Positions 53,832 to 63,295 of a stretch of DNA of 64,000 nucleotides are shown piece by piece. The position numbers and the translations under genes are program-made. The DNA comes from Nioella ostreopsis (GTDB lineage Bacteria > Pseudomonadota > Alphaproteobacteria > Rhodobacterales > Rhodobacteraceae): NCBI RefSeq assembly GCF_004000255.1, contig NZ_RCIQ01000017.1, positions 20,082 to 84,081 of the forward strand, read 5' to 3'. The first letter of the stretch is position 1, and each line of letters begins with the position of its first letter. Below the pieces are notes generated by a model. That model was not told the origin of the DNA and made no database searches. It was given only the letters and a program-made list of their open reading frames with translations.

Positions 53832-55154
53832 ATGCGCCTTTTCCTGATCCTGCTGTTCCTCGCCATGCCCCTGATCTCCCAAGCGCAGGAGGCTACGCAA
53901 CCGGACACCACCATTTCCGTCGAAAACTCCGCGCAACAGGATGCCGCCATCGCCGTGCGTATCCGAGAGATCATCCATCAGCTCGACGGCTACGAAAACG
54001 TCGCGGTCTATGTCTCGGACGGCATCGTCACGCTGCGTGGCACCACGCTGGATGCAGCCACGGCTGACGCGTTGACCGGCCTTGTGGCGCGGGTCGAGGG
54101 CGTTGTCGCCATCGAGAATGAGGTCGCCGAGACAACCGACATCGTGGAACGGCTGACACCTGCGGTACAACGGCTTTGGAACAGGGTTGCGCAGACTCTC
54201 GCCTTCCTTCCCTTGCTGCTTGTGGCGGTTCTGGCCGGGCTGCTGGTTGTCTGGGCGGGCTATCTGGTCGCGCGCCTGAAAAACCCGTGGGACCGCATGG
54301 CCCCAAATGCTTTCATCGCCGATATCTACCGCCAGATCGTGCGTCTGTTCTTCGTCGTTCTCGGTGTGGTTCTGGCGCTGGACCTGCTGAACCTGACGGC
54401 GCTTCTCTCCACTATTCTTGGCGCTGCGGGGATCGTGGGCCTTGCCATCGGCTTCGCCGTCCGGGACACCGTGGAAAACTTCATCGCCTCCATCATGCTG
54501 TCCATGCGCCAGCCCTTCCGTCCCAAGGATCTGGTGGAAATCGAGGGCGATACCGGCCACGTCATCCGCCTGACAAGCCGCGCCACGATCCTGCTGTCAC
54601 CCGATGGCAACCACATCCGCATCCCCAATTCCAAGGTCTTCAGTTCCCGGATCGTGAACTACACCCGCAACGATGAACGCCGCTTCACCTTCACCCTCGG
54701 GGTCGACGCGAACGCCGATATCGCCGAAGCGCAGGAGATCATCCTGGGCGCGCTGCAGGAACTGCCCTACCTGCTGGAAACCCCAGGCCCCTCGACCTGG
54801 GTCGAGGAGGTGGGTGACAGCAACATCACCATCACCGCCGCCGGATGGGTCAAGCAACACGAGACCGGCCTGTTCATGGCACGGGGCGAGGCAATCCGGC
54901 TGGCCAAGGCACGGCTGGAAGAGGCCGGCATCACGCTGCCAGAACCGACCTACCGCCTGATCACCGATTCAACGATTCGCCCCGCCCCGGCCCGAAGCAC
55001 CAAAGCCTCTGGCGACGCTCAGGACGAGGTCGCACCGGTTGTTGCCATGCCGGTTCACGCCGAGGATATGCAGGAATTGCAACGGATTGTAGACGCCGAA
55101 CGGGCCGAAACGGCGCACGACGATCTTCTGACCCGAGAGGCCCCCCAGGAATAG
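53832..55154 (+). CDS. Mechanosensitive channel (MscS family) with N-terminal BON domain
   Basis: This 440-residue protein has a signal peptide (residues 1-19, ending SQA), a periplasmic BON domain (about 30-100; VAVYVSDGIVTLRGTTLDAATADAL), three membrane helices (about 120-230) and the MscS pore and vestibule: AAGIVGLAIGFAVRDTVENFIASIMLSMRQPFRPKDLVEI (residues about 198-237). It releases solutes on osmotic down-shock. BON domains bind phospholipid, so it may sense the membrane or envelope. An alternative ATG upstream lies in the repeat element and is rejected. Confidence 0.88.
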   Translation: MRLFLILLFLAMPLISQAQEATQPDTTISVENSAQQDAAIAVRIREIIHQLDGYENVAVYVSDGIVTLRGTTLDAATADALTGLVARVEGVVAIENEVAETTDIVERLTPAVQRLWNRVAQTLAFLPLLLVAVLAGLLVVWAGYLVARLKNPWDRMAPNAFIADIYRQIVRLFFVVLGVVLALDLLNLTALLSTILGAAGIVGLAIGFAVRDTVENFIASIMLSMRQPFRPKDLVEIEGDTGHVIRLTSRATILLSPDGNHIRIPNSKVFSSRIVNYTRNDERRFTFTLGVDANADIAEAQEIILGALQELPYLLETPGPSTWVEEVGDSNITITAAGWVKQHETGLFMARGEAIRLAKARLEEAGITLPEPTYRLITDSTIRPAPARSTKASGDAQDEVAPVVAMPVHAEDMQELQRIVDAERAETAHDDLLTREAPQE

Positions 55155-55228
55155 TCGGAAGGGAACGGTTTTTTTGCCCGAAGGGTCTTGATCCCGCGCG
55201 GCGAGCGGCGTAACTAGCGCGTCACGGT

Positions 55229-55303
55229 TGGGGTGTAGCCAAGCGGTAAGGCAGCGGTTTTTGGTACCGTGTACCGTAGGTTCGAATCCTACCACCCCAG
55301 CCA
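55229..55303 (+). tRNA. tRNA-Gln (UUG)
   Basis: The acceptor TGGGGTG (55229-55235) pairs with CACCCCA (55293-55299), the T arm GTAGG-TTCGAAT-CCTAC precedes it, and the D arm has GCC/GGC. The anticodon loop TTTTGGT (55259-55265) carries TTG at 55261-55263, which reads CAA. The discriminator is G and CCA is encoded (55301-55303). It marks the left edge of an accessory region. Confidence 0.95.
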
Positions 55304-55475
55304 ATCACTTACCGAAATCGAGACGGTCCCGTGTGCGGTGCAGATTGTGCCGCCTTTTCCGCGGGTTCTCGGGTTTCCGTTTTATCGCAGACCGAGATGG
55401 ACCCCATAAACACGGCCCGAACAGGCCAAAGTCTGCACTCGGCATTTCCATGGTACGAGGTGTGGGTGCGGGCGG
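55304..55475. other. 172-bp gap between tRNA-Gln and the recombinase gene
   Basis: No gene or clear structure is visible. If the tRNA region was used for integration, an attachment site would lie here. I find no second copy of the tRNA 3' end inside the window. Confidence 0.4.
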
Positions 55476-57116
55476 TTATAGAGTCGCGAGCAGGGCGCGC
55501 TGATCGCTCCAGTCGGACGGCAGGTCATGCGTCTTGCACCAGTCCGATGTGAACCCCGTGGGCTGCTTACCGTCGAGGACATCCTGCACGATATCCGGCG
55601 CGAGGAAGGCGAGGCCGATCATCTGCTGGACGCGTCGCCTGGAGGTCCCCTCGGCAGCGACGATCTGCGCGAAGGTCGACCCTGCCTTGATCCTTTCAAA
55701 CCACGCATGGGCTCGGGCGATGTTGCGAATGAGCGTCTCGTCCTGCCTGGCTGGGGCATCTGCCAAAATGATCCTGGCCTCAACACCGCGCTTGCGCAGC
55801 TGGAACGGATGGCAGGATGCGAGCTGGCTCGTGTCGATCGCATCGACCTCGATGCAGAAGCGCTCCGCCAGTTTCGACGCGTCGAGGTGAAGCGTCATCG
55901 ATCCGGGCGCGATGTCGATACGCTCGACCAGAGCAAGCAGATCGTCGGGCCTGGCATCTGAAAGCCAGGCCCTAGCGGCAGCCGAGGCCCGGGCGATGGC
56001 ATCGGCTCCCTCTCCCAGCATCACCGATGGGACAAATCCATTTCTCAAGATTGTACCACGAACGAGATCCGTGATGCGTGCTTCCAGATCACATGCTGGC
56101 AAACGCCAGGCTCCGGGATGTGCTTCGCCACTTCGCGCTACGAGCCGGTGAGAGATGTAGTAGCGTAGGCGTGTGCCGTTCTTTGTCTTCGAATGCGACG
56201 GTGTCAGACGATCGCCAGTCTCGTCGAAAAGCTTTCCACACAGGAGGGATATCCGACCCGCTGATGACATATGCCTCCGCCTCGCAGCCCCATCCTGAAG
56301 CCGATCCTGAATCGCGTCCCAACGGTCGGGGTTGATGATCGCCGGGTGCTGCCCATCGTAAACCTGACGGCGATGCCGGATGCGACCGGCATAGATTGGA
56401 TTGGTCAGGATGTAGTGGATGTGCCCCCGGTCAAAGGGACCGCCTCCCGAGGTCGTTCCATCTCCCTCTTTGCGGTGCCTGCTGCGAAGGCCCAGGCGGT
56501 CGGCTGCATCCTTTACTTGCCTTACTGTGCCGAGCTCCTCGTAGAGGCTGTAGAGCGCGCGGATGGTTTTGGCCTCGCTCTCGTTGATCCTGAGCGTGCG
56601 CCCGTCGGGATCGTAGCCCAGTGGGACCTTGCCCCCCATCCAGAGCCCTTTGCGCTTCGAAGCCGTGATCTTGTCCCGGATGCGTTCTGCGGTGACCTCC
56701 CGTTCGAACTGTGCGAACGACAGAAGCATGTTCAGCGTCAGTCGACCCATGCTGGTCGCCGTGTTGAAGGATTGTGTAACCGAGACGAAGGAGGCACCGG
56801 CCACATCCAGCACATCCACGATCTTCGAAAAATCCGCGAGGGAGCGTGTGAGCCGGTCGATCTTGTAGACCACGATCTGATCGACGCGACCGCCTTTGAC
56901 CTCTTTGAGGAGGTGTTGCAGCGCCGGTCGTTCCAGGCTGCCGCCAGACAGGCCGCCATCGTCATATTGCTCCGGAAGCATCACCCAACCTTCGTGCTTC
57001 TGGCTGGCGATGTAGGCGGCGCAGGCATCGCGCTGAGCGTGGAGCGAATTGAACTCCTGCTCCAGTCCATCTTCTGAGCTCTTCCGTGTGTAGATGGCAC
57101 AGCGGATCTTCCTCAC
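55476..57116 (-). CDS. Large serine recombinase (site-specific integrase/resolvase)
   Basis: This is a 546-residue recombinase. The N-terminal catalytic domain starts IRCAIYTRKSSEDGLEQEFNSL (active Ser in RKSS), with DQIVVYKIDRLTRSLADF. The recombinase domain follows (KGLWMGGKVPLGYDPDGR, about 155-175), then a zinc-ribbon-like region that here has few cysteines. The GTG start overlaps the upstream DUF2924 stop (GTGA). Such enzymes integrate or excise phages and islands. It is probably intact and lies 172 bp from tRNA-Gln. Confidence 0.9.
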   Translation of the reverse strand: MRKIRCAIYTRKSSEDGLEQEFNSLHAQRDACAAYIASQKHEGWVMLPEQYDDGGLSGGSLERPALQHLLKEVKGGRVDQIVVYKIDRLTRSLADFSKIVDVLDVAGASFVSVTQSFNTATSMGRLTLNMLLSFAQFEREVTAERIRDKITASKRKGLWMGGKVPLGYDPDGRTLRINESEAKTIRALYSLYEELGTVRQVKDAADRLGLRSRHRKEGDGTTSGGGPFDRGHIHYILTNPIYAGRIRHRRQVYDGQHPAIINPDRWDAIQDRLQDGAARRRHMSSAGRISLLCGKLFDETGDRLTPSHSKTKNGTRLRYYISHRLVARSGEAHPGAWRLPACDLEARITDLVRGTILRNGFVPSVMLGEGADAIARASAAARAWLSDARPDDLLALVERIDIAPGSMTLHLDASKLAERFCIEVDAIDTSQLASCHPFQLRKRGVEARIILADAPARQDETLIRNIARAHAWFERIKAGSTFAQIVAAEGTSRRRVQQMIGLAFLAPDIVQDVLDGKQPTGFTSDWCKTHDLPSDWSDQRALLATL

Positions 57117-57310
57117 GAAGGGCTCCCTGATCTGTCAGTGAGGCCAAAAAAACGCGGGCCCGACCATGTGGTTCCGGTGATATGCTTCGCGATCGCAGAG
57201 AGGGATGGCCACTCGCGGCCGTCCATTTGGAAGCCCTTTGGCAACACCTCTACCTGGTAGGTCCGACCGTTCCATTCGCGCACGAGATGGGCGCCGGGGC
57301 GTGTCACCAT
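57113..57310 (-). CDS. Short DUF2924 protein, probably 5'-truncated
   Basis: This 65-residue protein (RPGAHLVREWNGRTYQVEVLPKGFQMDGREWPSLSAIAKHITGT plus WSGPRFFGL, positions 4-56) matches the C-terminal half of DUF2924, a small family that sits next to recombinases in alphaproteobacterial mobile DNA. Full members are about twice as long. The frame continues upstream for about 16 codons without a start before a stop, so the 5' end was probably lost. It is coupled to the recombinase by a 4-bp overlap. Confidence 0.6.
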   Translation of the reverse strand: MVTRPGAHLVREWNGRTYQVEVLPKGFQMDGREWPSLSAIAKHITGTTWSGPRFFGLTDRSGSPS

Positions 57311-57642
57311 CTTCGTACTTTCCGTGATCGAATATGCTTCGTGGGCAAAATCAAAGAGTAGCGATCACCTTCTCAAAACCCTCAACTGCAGGGGGGATTT
57401 GGATTTCGAGCACCCGCAAGGCAGGTCAACATTGTTGTTGACAGCGCGACTTGTGCTCGGGCAGCATTTCCTGAATTTGGAAAGAACGGAAGCTGCCGAA
57501 TATGGCGCATTGCATGATAAAGGATCTGGGACGCCGGACAACCGGCTGTGATCTCGTCGTCTGACGCAACGCTGGTTTTTGTCGGATCAAAACCCGGCAC
57601 TTGAACCCCGTGCAATGCTTCTGCTCTTTCTGGTTTCTTCAC
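57311..57642. other. 332-bp gene-free region between the recombinase block and the hyu operon
   Basis: Nothing coding is supported. A TTGACA (57438-57443) lies about 200 bp before hyuA, but no good -10 box follows at 16-18 bases. The DNA is clearly lower in GC than the chromosome to the left, which suggests foreign origin. Confidence 0.4.
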
Positions 57643-59742
57643 ATGCAAAACAACAATGGGTTACGCCTTGCTGTCGATATTGGCGGCACTTTCACGGATA
57701 CTGTTCTGATAGATGGGCAAGGGGAAATCCTTGGCACTACAAAAACTCCGACCACGCCCGAAAACCCGACCCTTGGCGCGCTCGCGGGCACCAAACATGT
57801 GTTGGCCGAGGCTGGGGCGGGCTGGCCGCAGATCGGAGGTTTCATCCATGGGACCACACTGGCCACCAACGCTTTGATAGAGCGGCGCGGAGCCGTTGTG
57901 GCCACGGTGACAAGCGAGGGGTTTCGCGACATTCTAGAAATTGCCTATGAACGCCGCTACAGCCAATATGACATCAACCTCGTCAAACCTGATCTTATCG
58001 TACCGCGGTCGCGCGCCTTTACCATAGGTGGGCGCATGGATGCGGGCGGGCGGGAGTTGCATCCGCTTGATGAGACGGCCACTCACCAATTGGCCGCAGA
58101 ATTGGCGGCTTGCGGCGCTGAGGCCGTTGCCGTTTGCTTGATGCATGCCTATGCCAATCCGGCCCATGAACTTAAGCTACGCGATCTTCTTCTGGCGTGT
58201 CTGCCTGATCTGGTCATCTCGCTGTCCCATGAGGTCAGCCCCGAAGCGCGTGAATTCGACCGGCTCTCAACGACAATCGCCAACGCCTATATCCAGCCGC
58301 AGATGGCCAGCTACCTTAACGATTTTCAGGCGTGTTTTTCCGAACAGGGGCTGACCTGTCCGATCCTGATGATGACCGCAGGTGGTGGCATGACGACAAT
58401 GGAAACCGCCGCGCGCCTTCCAATCCGGCTGGTGGAATCCGGCCCGGCCGGTGGCGCAATTCTTGCTGCACGCATCGCCGCAGAGACGGGCGAGCCGGAG
58501 GTGCTCAGTTTCGATATGGGCGGCACCACGGCCAAGCTGTGCCTGATTGACAGGTTTCGCCCACAAACAGCGCGCAAGTTTGAAATCGCGCGGGCGGCAC
58601 GGTTTATCAAAGGCTCAGGCATGCCGGTGCGCATTCCGGTGATCGAGATGATCGAGATCGGGGCCGGTGGCGGCTCGATCGCGCAAGTGGATCGGCTGGG
58701 CCGTTTACAGGTTGGCCCTGAAAGTGCCGGGTCCGAGCCGGGGCCTGCGGCCTTTGCCAAGGGTGGAACCAGACCAACTGTGACCGATGCGGATGCAGCG
58801 CAGGGGCTGATTGAGCCTGGGCGCTTTGCAGAAGGACGGCTCAGGATCGACGTTGAGGCAGCTGAAACAGCGCTCGCATCAGATGTCGGGCAGGCATTGA
58901 AGATCGAGGTTTCAGAGGCTGCTCAAGGAGTGAGCGAGATCGTTGATGAGAACATGGCCGCCGCCGGTCGGATGCATGCAGTGGAATCAGGCAAAGACTT
59001 GGCCGCGCGCGTGATGATCGCCTTTGGCGGCAATGGCCCGCTGCACGCAACCCGTGTGGCGCGGCGCGCGCAGGTTGATCGCATACTGATCCCGCGTGAT
59101 CCGGGCGTGGGATCGGCAGTGGGGTTCCTCTTTGCGCCGGTATCGTTCGAAATCATCCGCTCGCGCTATTGCACGCTTGAGATGCTTGATGTGGATGGTC
59201 TCAACGCCTTTTTCGGCGCCATGATCAAAGACGCAGAAGCGGTGGTGCGCGCCGGTGCACAAGAGGGCCAGTTGAAACGGAGGCGTCAGGCGTTCATGCG
59301 GTATCACGGGCAGGGCCACGAGATAGAAATACAGCTGCCTGATCGAGACCTGGGAGCGGAGGATATTCCCGCCCTGCGCCAGGCATTTGAGGAAGAGTAC
59401 AGCCGCCAGTTCAGCCGAGCGGTTCCCGGCATGACTATCGAGATATTGAATTGGGCGCTTGAGGTCTCCTCGGTGCCACCAGCACTGAAAACCTATCCGG
59501 AGCCGCCCGCAGCGCAGCGGGTTCAGCCCACGGGGCATCGCTCCATCTTGTGCGAAGTCACTGGAAAGTGGCGCGAAGCAGGCATCCATGAACGCGCTGC
59601 GCTCAACCCAGGTGATCATCTTGACGGACCGGCTCTGATTATTGAGCCGCAAACCACGACATTCGTCAGCGCAGATTTCAAAGCCCAGGTGGATGGTGGC
59701 AGAAACATCTGGCTCACCCGCAAAAGGGAGGGAGTGCAGTGA
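57643..59742 (+). CDS. hyuA: Hydantoinase/oxoprolinase family protein, subunit A
   Basis: This 699-residue protein has the acetate-kinase-like fold of HyuA/oxoprolinase subunits. LRLAVDIGGTFTDTVLID (residues about 7-24) is the nucleotide loop, HGTTLATNALIERRG and SFDMGGTTAKLCLID are further ATP-binding stretches, and FGGNGPLHATRVAR is typical. With HyuB it would open a cyclic amide such as a hydantoin or 5-oxoproline with ATP. The ATG at 57643 is chosen because the longer TTG frame adds a hydrophobic, non-homologous stretch. It overlaps hyuB by 4 bp. Confidence 0.9.
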   Translation: MQNNNGLRLAVDIGGTFTDTVLIDGQGEILGTTKTPTTPENPTLGALAGTKHVLAEAGAGWPQIGGFIHGTTLATNALIERRGAVVATVTSEGFRDILEIAYERRYSQYDINLVKPDLIVPRSRAFTIGGRMDAGGRELHPLDETATHQLAAELAACGAEAVAVCLMHAYANPAHELKLRDLLLACLPDLVISLSHEVSPEAREFDRLSTTIANAYIQPQMASYLNDFQACFSEQGLTCPILMMTAGGGMTTMETAARLPIRLVESGPAGGAILAARIAAETGEPEVLSFDMGGTTAKLCLIDRFRPQTARKFEIARAARFIKGSGMPVRIPVIEMIEIGAGGGSIAQVDRLGRLQVGPESAGSEPGPAAFAKGGTRPTVTDADAAQGLIEPGRFAEGRLRIDVEAAETALASDVGQALKIEVSEAAQGVSEIVDENMAAAGRMHAVESGKDLAARVMIAFGGNGPLHATRVARRAQVDRILIPRDPGVGSAVGFLFAPVSFEIIRSRYCTLEMLDVDGLNAFFGAMIKDAEAVVRAGAQEGQLKRRRQAFMRYHGQGHEIEIQLPDRDLGAEDIPALRQAFEEEYSRQFSRAVPGMTIEILNWALEVSSVPPALKTYPEPPAAQRVQPTGHRSILCEVTGKWREAGIHERAALNPGDHLDGPALIIEPQTTTFVSADFKAQVDGGRNIWLTRKREGVQ

Positions 59743-61388
59743 GAATGACCGATACTAAACTGCAGGTCATGTGGAACCGGCTGCTTGCCGTGGTCGAGGA
59801 GCAGGGACAGGCTTTGATCCGGGCGGCGTTCAGCCCCATCGTGCGCGAATGCGGTGACATTTCTGCGGGCATCTTTGACCTTCAGGGCCGGATGCTCGCA
59901 CAGGCAGTGACTGGCACGCCAGGCCATATCAACACCATGGCCGAGGCGGTGAAGACCCTGCGCGGGCGCTTTGAGCTTCAGGACATGACGCCCGGTGACA
60001 TTTATATGACCAACGATCCCTGGATCGCCGCAGGGCACTTGAATGATTTCCTGCTGATGATGCCGGTTTTCTTAAAGGGGCGCGTGGTCGGGTTCACCTC
60101 TTGCACCTCTCATCTGGTTGATCTGGGAGGGCTGGGTATGGGGCCTGAAGGGGCCGATATCTTCGACGAAGGCCTGCTAATTCCGCCCTGCAAGCTGATG
60201 GATGGCGGCGTTTTGAACACGTTCCTGATGGAGATCGTCAAGGCCAATTCGCGTGAGCCCATCGCCAATGAGGGCGACATCTATGCGCTGATCGCCTGTT
60301 GCGAGGCTGGGGCCGAGCGGCTTTCGGGCATGATGGCGGAGTTTGGCATCGACCATCTTGATGACCTGGCTGACTATATCATCGACACGTCCTATCGCGG
60401 CACCGTCGAGGCCATTGCGGAGCTTCCCAAGGGAACCTGGCGCAACGTGCTGAAGGTGGATGGCTATGAGCAGGAGATCGACCTGCACGCAGCCCTGACC
60501 ATTGGTGACGACCGTGTTGAGCTCGATTTCACCGGCACATCGGGCCTCTCGAGCAAGGGCATCAACGTGCCGCTCAATTATGCCACCGCCTATTCTGTCT
60601 TTGCACTGCGCTGCATCATCGGGCCGGATATTCCCAACAACGCAGGCTCACTGGCCCCGTTTCACGTCACCGGGCCAAAGAACTGCATCCTGAACGCCCA
60701 GCCTCCCGCCCCGGTGGCCATGCGCCATACGCTCGGGCAGATGACGCCTGATCTGGTCTATGGCTGCCTGTCGCAGGTCCTGCCGGATATGGTTCCGGCC
60801 GAAGGGGCATCCTGCATGTATGACCTGCCTTTGCGTCATACGCCCGAGGCGGTGTCGCGGGGCGATGAGCAGTTTGCGCTGGAGCTTGTGTTCAGTGGCG
60901 GAACCGGCGCGCGACCCGGCCTTGACGGGCTGTCGGCCACCGCCTTCCCCTCGGGCGTCTGGGGCAGCCAGGTTGAAACCACCGAGGCGGTCGCGCCGGT
61001 CCTGATCACCCGGCGTGAACTCAGGCAAGACAGTGGCGGGCCGGGGCGGACTCGCGGCGGGTTGGGGCAGCATATCGAAATGCGCTCTTCGAAAGATGAG
61101 GATTTCATGCTGTTTCTGTCGGTTGAACGGGTTCTGAACCCCGCGCAAGGGCGGTTCGGTGGAGGAGAGGGCGCGCCCGGGCGCATCCGTATCACCGAGG
61201 ATGGGCCTGATCTGCCGGGCAAGGGCGAGGTTCGGGTAAAGGCCGGCGACACCCTGATCTTCGAAACCCCGGGCGGGGGCGGCTTTGGCAATCCACAGGA
61301 TCGCCCGAGGGCGGATGTTCAGCGTGACCTTGACGAAGGATTGATAAGCCCGAAGGCGGCGCATGAGATCTACGGGATGAAGCCATGA
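59739..61388 (+). CDS. hyuB: Hydantoinase/oxoprolinase family protein, subunit B
   Basis: This is a 549-residue partner of subunit A. It begins LQVMWNRLLAVVEEQGQALIRAAFSPIVRECGDISAGIFD (residues about 7-46) and contains PGHINTMAEAVKTL, GDIYMTNDPWIAAGHLNDFLL and a glycine-rich C-terminus (ETPGGGGFGNPQDR). Its GTG (59739) overlaps the hyuA stop; ATG at 59745 is possible but GGGAGG spacing favours the GTG. The exact substrate is unknown. Confidence 0.9.
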   Translation: MRMTDTKLQVMWNRLLAVVEEQGQALIRAAFSPIVRECGDISAGIFDLQGRMLAQAVTGTPGHINTMAEAVKTLRGRFELQDMTPGDIYMTNDPWIAAGHLNDFLLMMPVFLKGRVVGFTSCTSHLVDLGGLGMGPEGADIFDEGLLIPPCKLMDGGVLNTFLMEIVKANSREPIANEGDIYALIACCEAGAERLSGMMAEFGIDHLDDLADYIIDTSYRGTVEAIAELPKGTWRNVLKVDGYEQEIDLHAALTIGDDRVELDFTGTSGLSSKGINVPLNYATAYSVFALRCIIGPDIPNNAGSLAPFHVTGPKNCILNAQPPAPVAMRHTLGQMTPDLVYGCLSQVLPDMVPAEGASCMYDLPLRHTPEAVSRGDEQFALELVFSGGTGARPGLDGLSATAFPSGVWGSQVETTEAVAPVLITRRELRQDSGGPGRTRGGLGQHIEMRSSKDEDFMLFLSVERVLNPAQGRFGGGEGAPGRIRITEDGPDLPGKGEVRVKAGDTLIFETPGGGGFGNPQDRPRADVQRDLDEGLISPKAAHEIYGMKP

Positions 61389-62467
61389 TCAGGCCGGTTG
61401 CCCATGTCGCCACCATGTCGCCCTATGCATTGGCTCAGCTGATCGCACCTGACGGCAAGCGCCTGGTTTCGCTGTCTCAAAACGAAAGCCTGCGCCCACC
61501 CAGCCCTCTGGCGATTGCCGCTGCCGCGAAAGCGCTGGCGGCAGGGCATCTCTATCCCGATCCGGACTGGGGCGAGCTGCGCGCGGCGCTGTCCGGGCTG
61601 CATGGTATCCCCGCCGAGGGCATTCTGTGCGGCAACGGCTCAATGGAGCTGATCGCCTGCCTCACTCAGGCCTTTGCCGATGAGCGACGCGCGGTGCTGG
61701 CCCCGGTCCATGCCTACCCGTTCTTCCGAACCGCTGCGCAATTGGCTCGAGCGCGCTTTGATACCGCACCGGAAATAGATGGGCGCGTTTCGGTTGATGC
61801 TCTGCTGCAACGGGTTCGGCCTGATACTGGCATCGTATTCGTTGCAAACCCGGGCAATCCGACTGGCACACGCCTTTCACGTGACGAACTGTTGCGCCTT
61901 CGTAAGGGGCTTCGGAAAGACATCCTGTTGGTGATCGATGAAGCCTATGGCGAGTTTGCAGATCACCTCGATGAGCCAATGTTTGATCTGGCCGAGAGCG
62001 GCGACACTATTATTCTGCGCACCTTCTCAAAGGCCTACGGGCTGGCGGGAATGCGCGTGGGTTGGGGGTTGTTTCCTGGCGAAATCGCTGAAGAGCTTCG
62101 CAAGGTGATGAACCCCAACAACATCTCGGTCGCCGGGCAGGCCGCAGCCACCGCAGCGCTGGCGGATCAGGACTATATGGTTGAGACCTGTCGCCAGACG
62201 GCTGTTCTTCGTGACGGATTGCAAAGACGATTGCAGCTGGCGGGGTACGATGTGTCCGAAAGTTTCACAAACTTCGTGCTCATACGAATGGGAAGCCCTG
62301 ACACTGCACGCCGCGCAGACGAAGCCCTCCGCGCTGAGGGTGTATTTCTGCGCCCGCAGGGTGGAGTTGGCCTGGCCGATTGCCTGCGTGTGACCATTGG
62401 TGCCGCAGAGAACATCAACCTCGCTGCCAGGCTTCTGGAACGCTGGGCAGAGAAGGAAAAGACATGA
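61385..62467 (+). CDS. PLP-dependent aminotransferase (HisC-like)
   Basis: This 360-residue class I/II aminotransferase has the HisC-type layout: LSQNESLRPPSPLA, NPGNPTGTRLS, LVIDEAYGEFAD and the PLP lysine in RTFSKAYGLAGMRVGWG. Its position in a hydantoinase operon, not a histidine operon, suggests catabolism or salvage of an amino acid rather than histidinol-phosphate transamination. It overlaps both neighbours by 4 bp. Confidence 0.85.
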   Translation: MIRPVAHVATMSPYALAQLIAPDGKRLVSLSQNESLRPPSPLAIAAAAKALAAGHLYPDPDWGELRAALSGLHGIPAEGILCGNGSMELIACLTQAFADERRAVLAPVHAYPFFRTAAQLARARFDTAPEIDGRVSVDALLQRVRPDTGIVFVANPGNPTGTRLSRDELLRLRKGLRKDILLVIDEAYGEFADHLDEPMFDLAESGDTIILRTFSKAYGLAGMRVGWGLFPGEIAEELRKVMNPNNISVAGQAAATAALADQDYMVETCRQTAVLRDGLQRRLQLAGYDVSESFTNFVLIRMGSPDTARRADEALRAEGVFLRPQGGVGLADCLRVTIGAAENINLAARLLERWAEKEKT

Positions 62468-63207
62468 CACAATCTCGCGGACGTGCCCGCTTTGGCATTC
62501 TTGTTCCCTTTACCAACACCAATCTCGAACCCGATATGGCACTTTTGACCCCTAAGGGTGTGTCGATGCATTTCGCGCGTTTGGGCGGCTATGATCAGGA
62601 TGAAATCCCGGATGCAGACCAAATGCACGGGCTGGGCGCGGCCGATCTGGATGAACCGTTGCGCTTGCTTCAAGGTGTGCGCCCCGATGTGATCCTCTAC
62701 GGCTGCACCTCGGCCACACTCACGCATGGTCCTGCGTTTGACCGAGAACTTGCAGAACGGATCAAGGCGGAAAGTGGGGCCGAGACTGTCACAGCAGCGG
62801 GAGCGCTGGTGCATGCACTGCGCACGTTGGGCGTGACCCGCATCGGCTTTGCCTCACCCTATGTCTCAAAGATCAACGACATGGCAGTGGAATTTCTGGC
62901 GAAGACAGGGTTCGAAACCGTAGCACGCTCTGAGGTAGGCGAAGAGCTGGACAACTATGGACAGGGCGAGATGGACCCAAGGGCTGTTTATGAGTTGAGC
63001 CTTGCTGCCAATCACCAAGAGGCCGAAGTGATCGTCTTGTCCTGCACTGACATGCGGAGCGTTGAGACAATCGCGCGTCTGGAGGCTGAGCTAGACAAGC
63101 CGGTGATCAGTTCCAATCAGGCCATGGTGTTTCAGGCCATGCAGCTAGCAGGCATCAAAGAGCCACTGGCAGGCTACGGCCAACTATTGGAAGGGAGACT
63201 GCCATGA
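62464..63207 (+). CDS. Asp/Glu racemase superfamily protein (maleate isomerase / arylmalonate decarboxylase-like)
   Basis: This is a 247-residue protein. Two catalytic cysteines are visible: LYGCTSATLTHG (about residue 81) and VLSCTDMRSVETI (about residue 197), the two-Cys arrangement of maleate cis-trans isomerases and racemases. FGILVPFTNTNLEPDM at the N-terminus is typical of the maleate isomerase branch. It may racemise or isomerise the product of the hyu enzymes. Its stop overlaps the start of a further, interrupted gene. Confidence 0.85.
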   Translation: MTQSRGRARFGILVPFTNTNLEPDMALLTPKGVSMHFARLGGYDQDEIPDADQMHGLGAADLDEPLRLLQGVRPDVILYGCTSATLTHGPAFDRELAERIKAESGAETVTAAGALVHALRTLGVTRIGFASPYVSKINDMAVEFLAKTGFETVARSEVGEELDNYGQGEMDPRAVYELSLAANHQEAEVIVLSCTDMRSVETIARLEAELDKPVISSNQAMVFQAMQLAGIKEPLAGYGQLLEGRLP

Positions 63208-63230
63208 ATCTTAGGGTCTGGACCAATTGA
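63204..63230 (+). pseudogene. Start of a fifth operon gene, cut off by an IS element
   Basis: An ATG at 63204 overlaps the racemase stop in the same ATGA manner as the other operon junctions, but its frame reads only MNLRVWTN before TGA at 63228-63230. Sequence from about 63215 belongs to the insertion element. The rest of the gene is not found in the window. Confidence 0.55.
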
Positions 63231-63295
63231 TTTCTGAGCTGAGCCTCCCCATCTGAACTGGTCCGACGTTATGTTTAGGAAACGGAGGACAGAGA

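Noticed and set aside
55759..57077. Plus-strand open frames across the recombinase gene
   Set aside because: The recombinase on the minus strand has catalytic motifs and a coupled start; the opposite frames have no recognisable domain.
61385..62467. Calling the aminotransferase hisC
   Set aside because: It has the HisC fold but lies in a catabolic operon without other his genes. Biosynthetic function is not supported by context.
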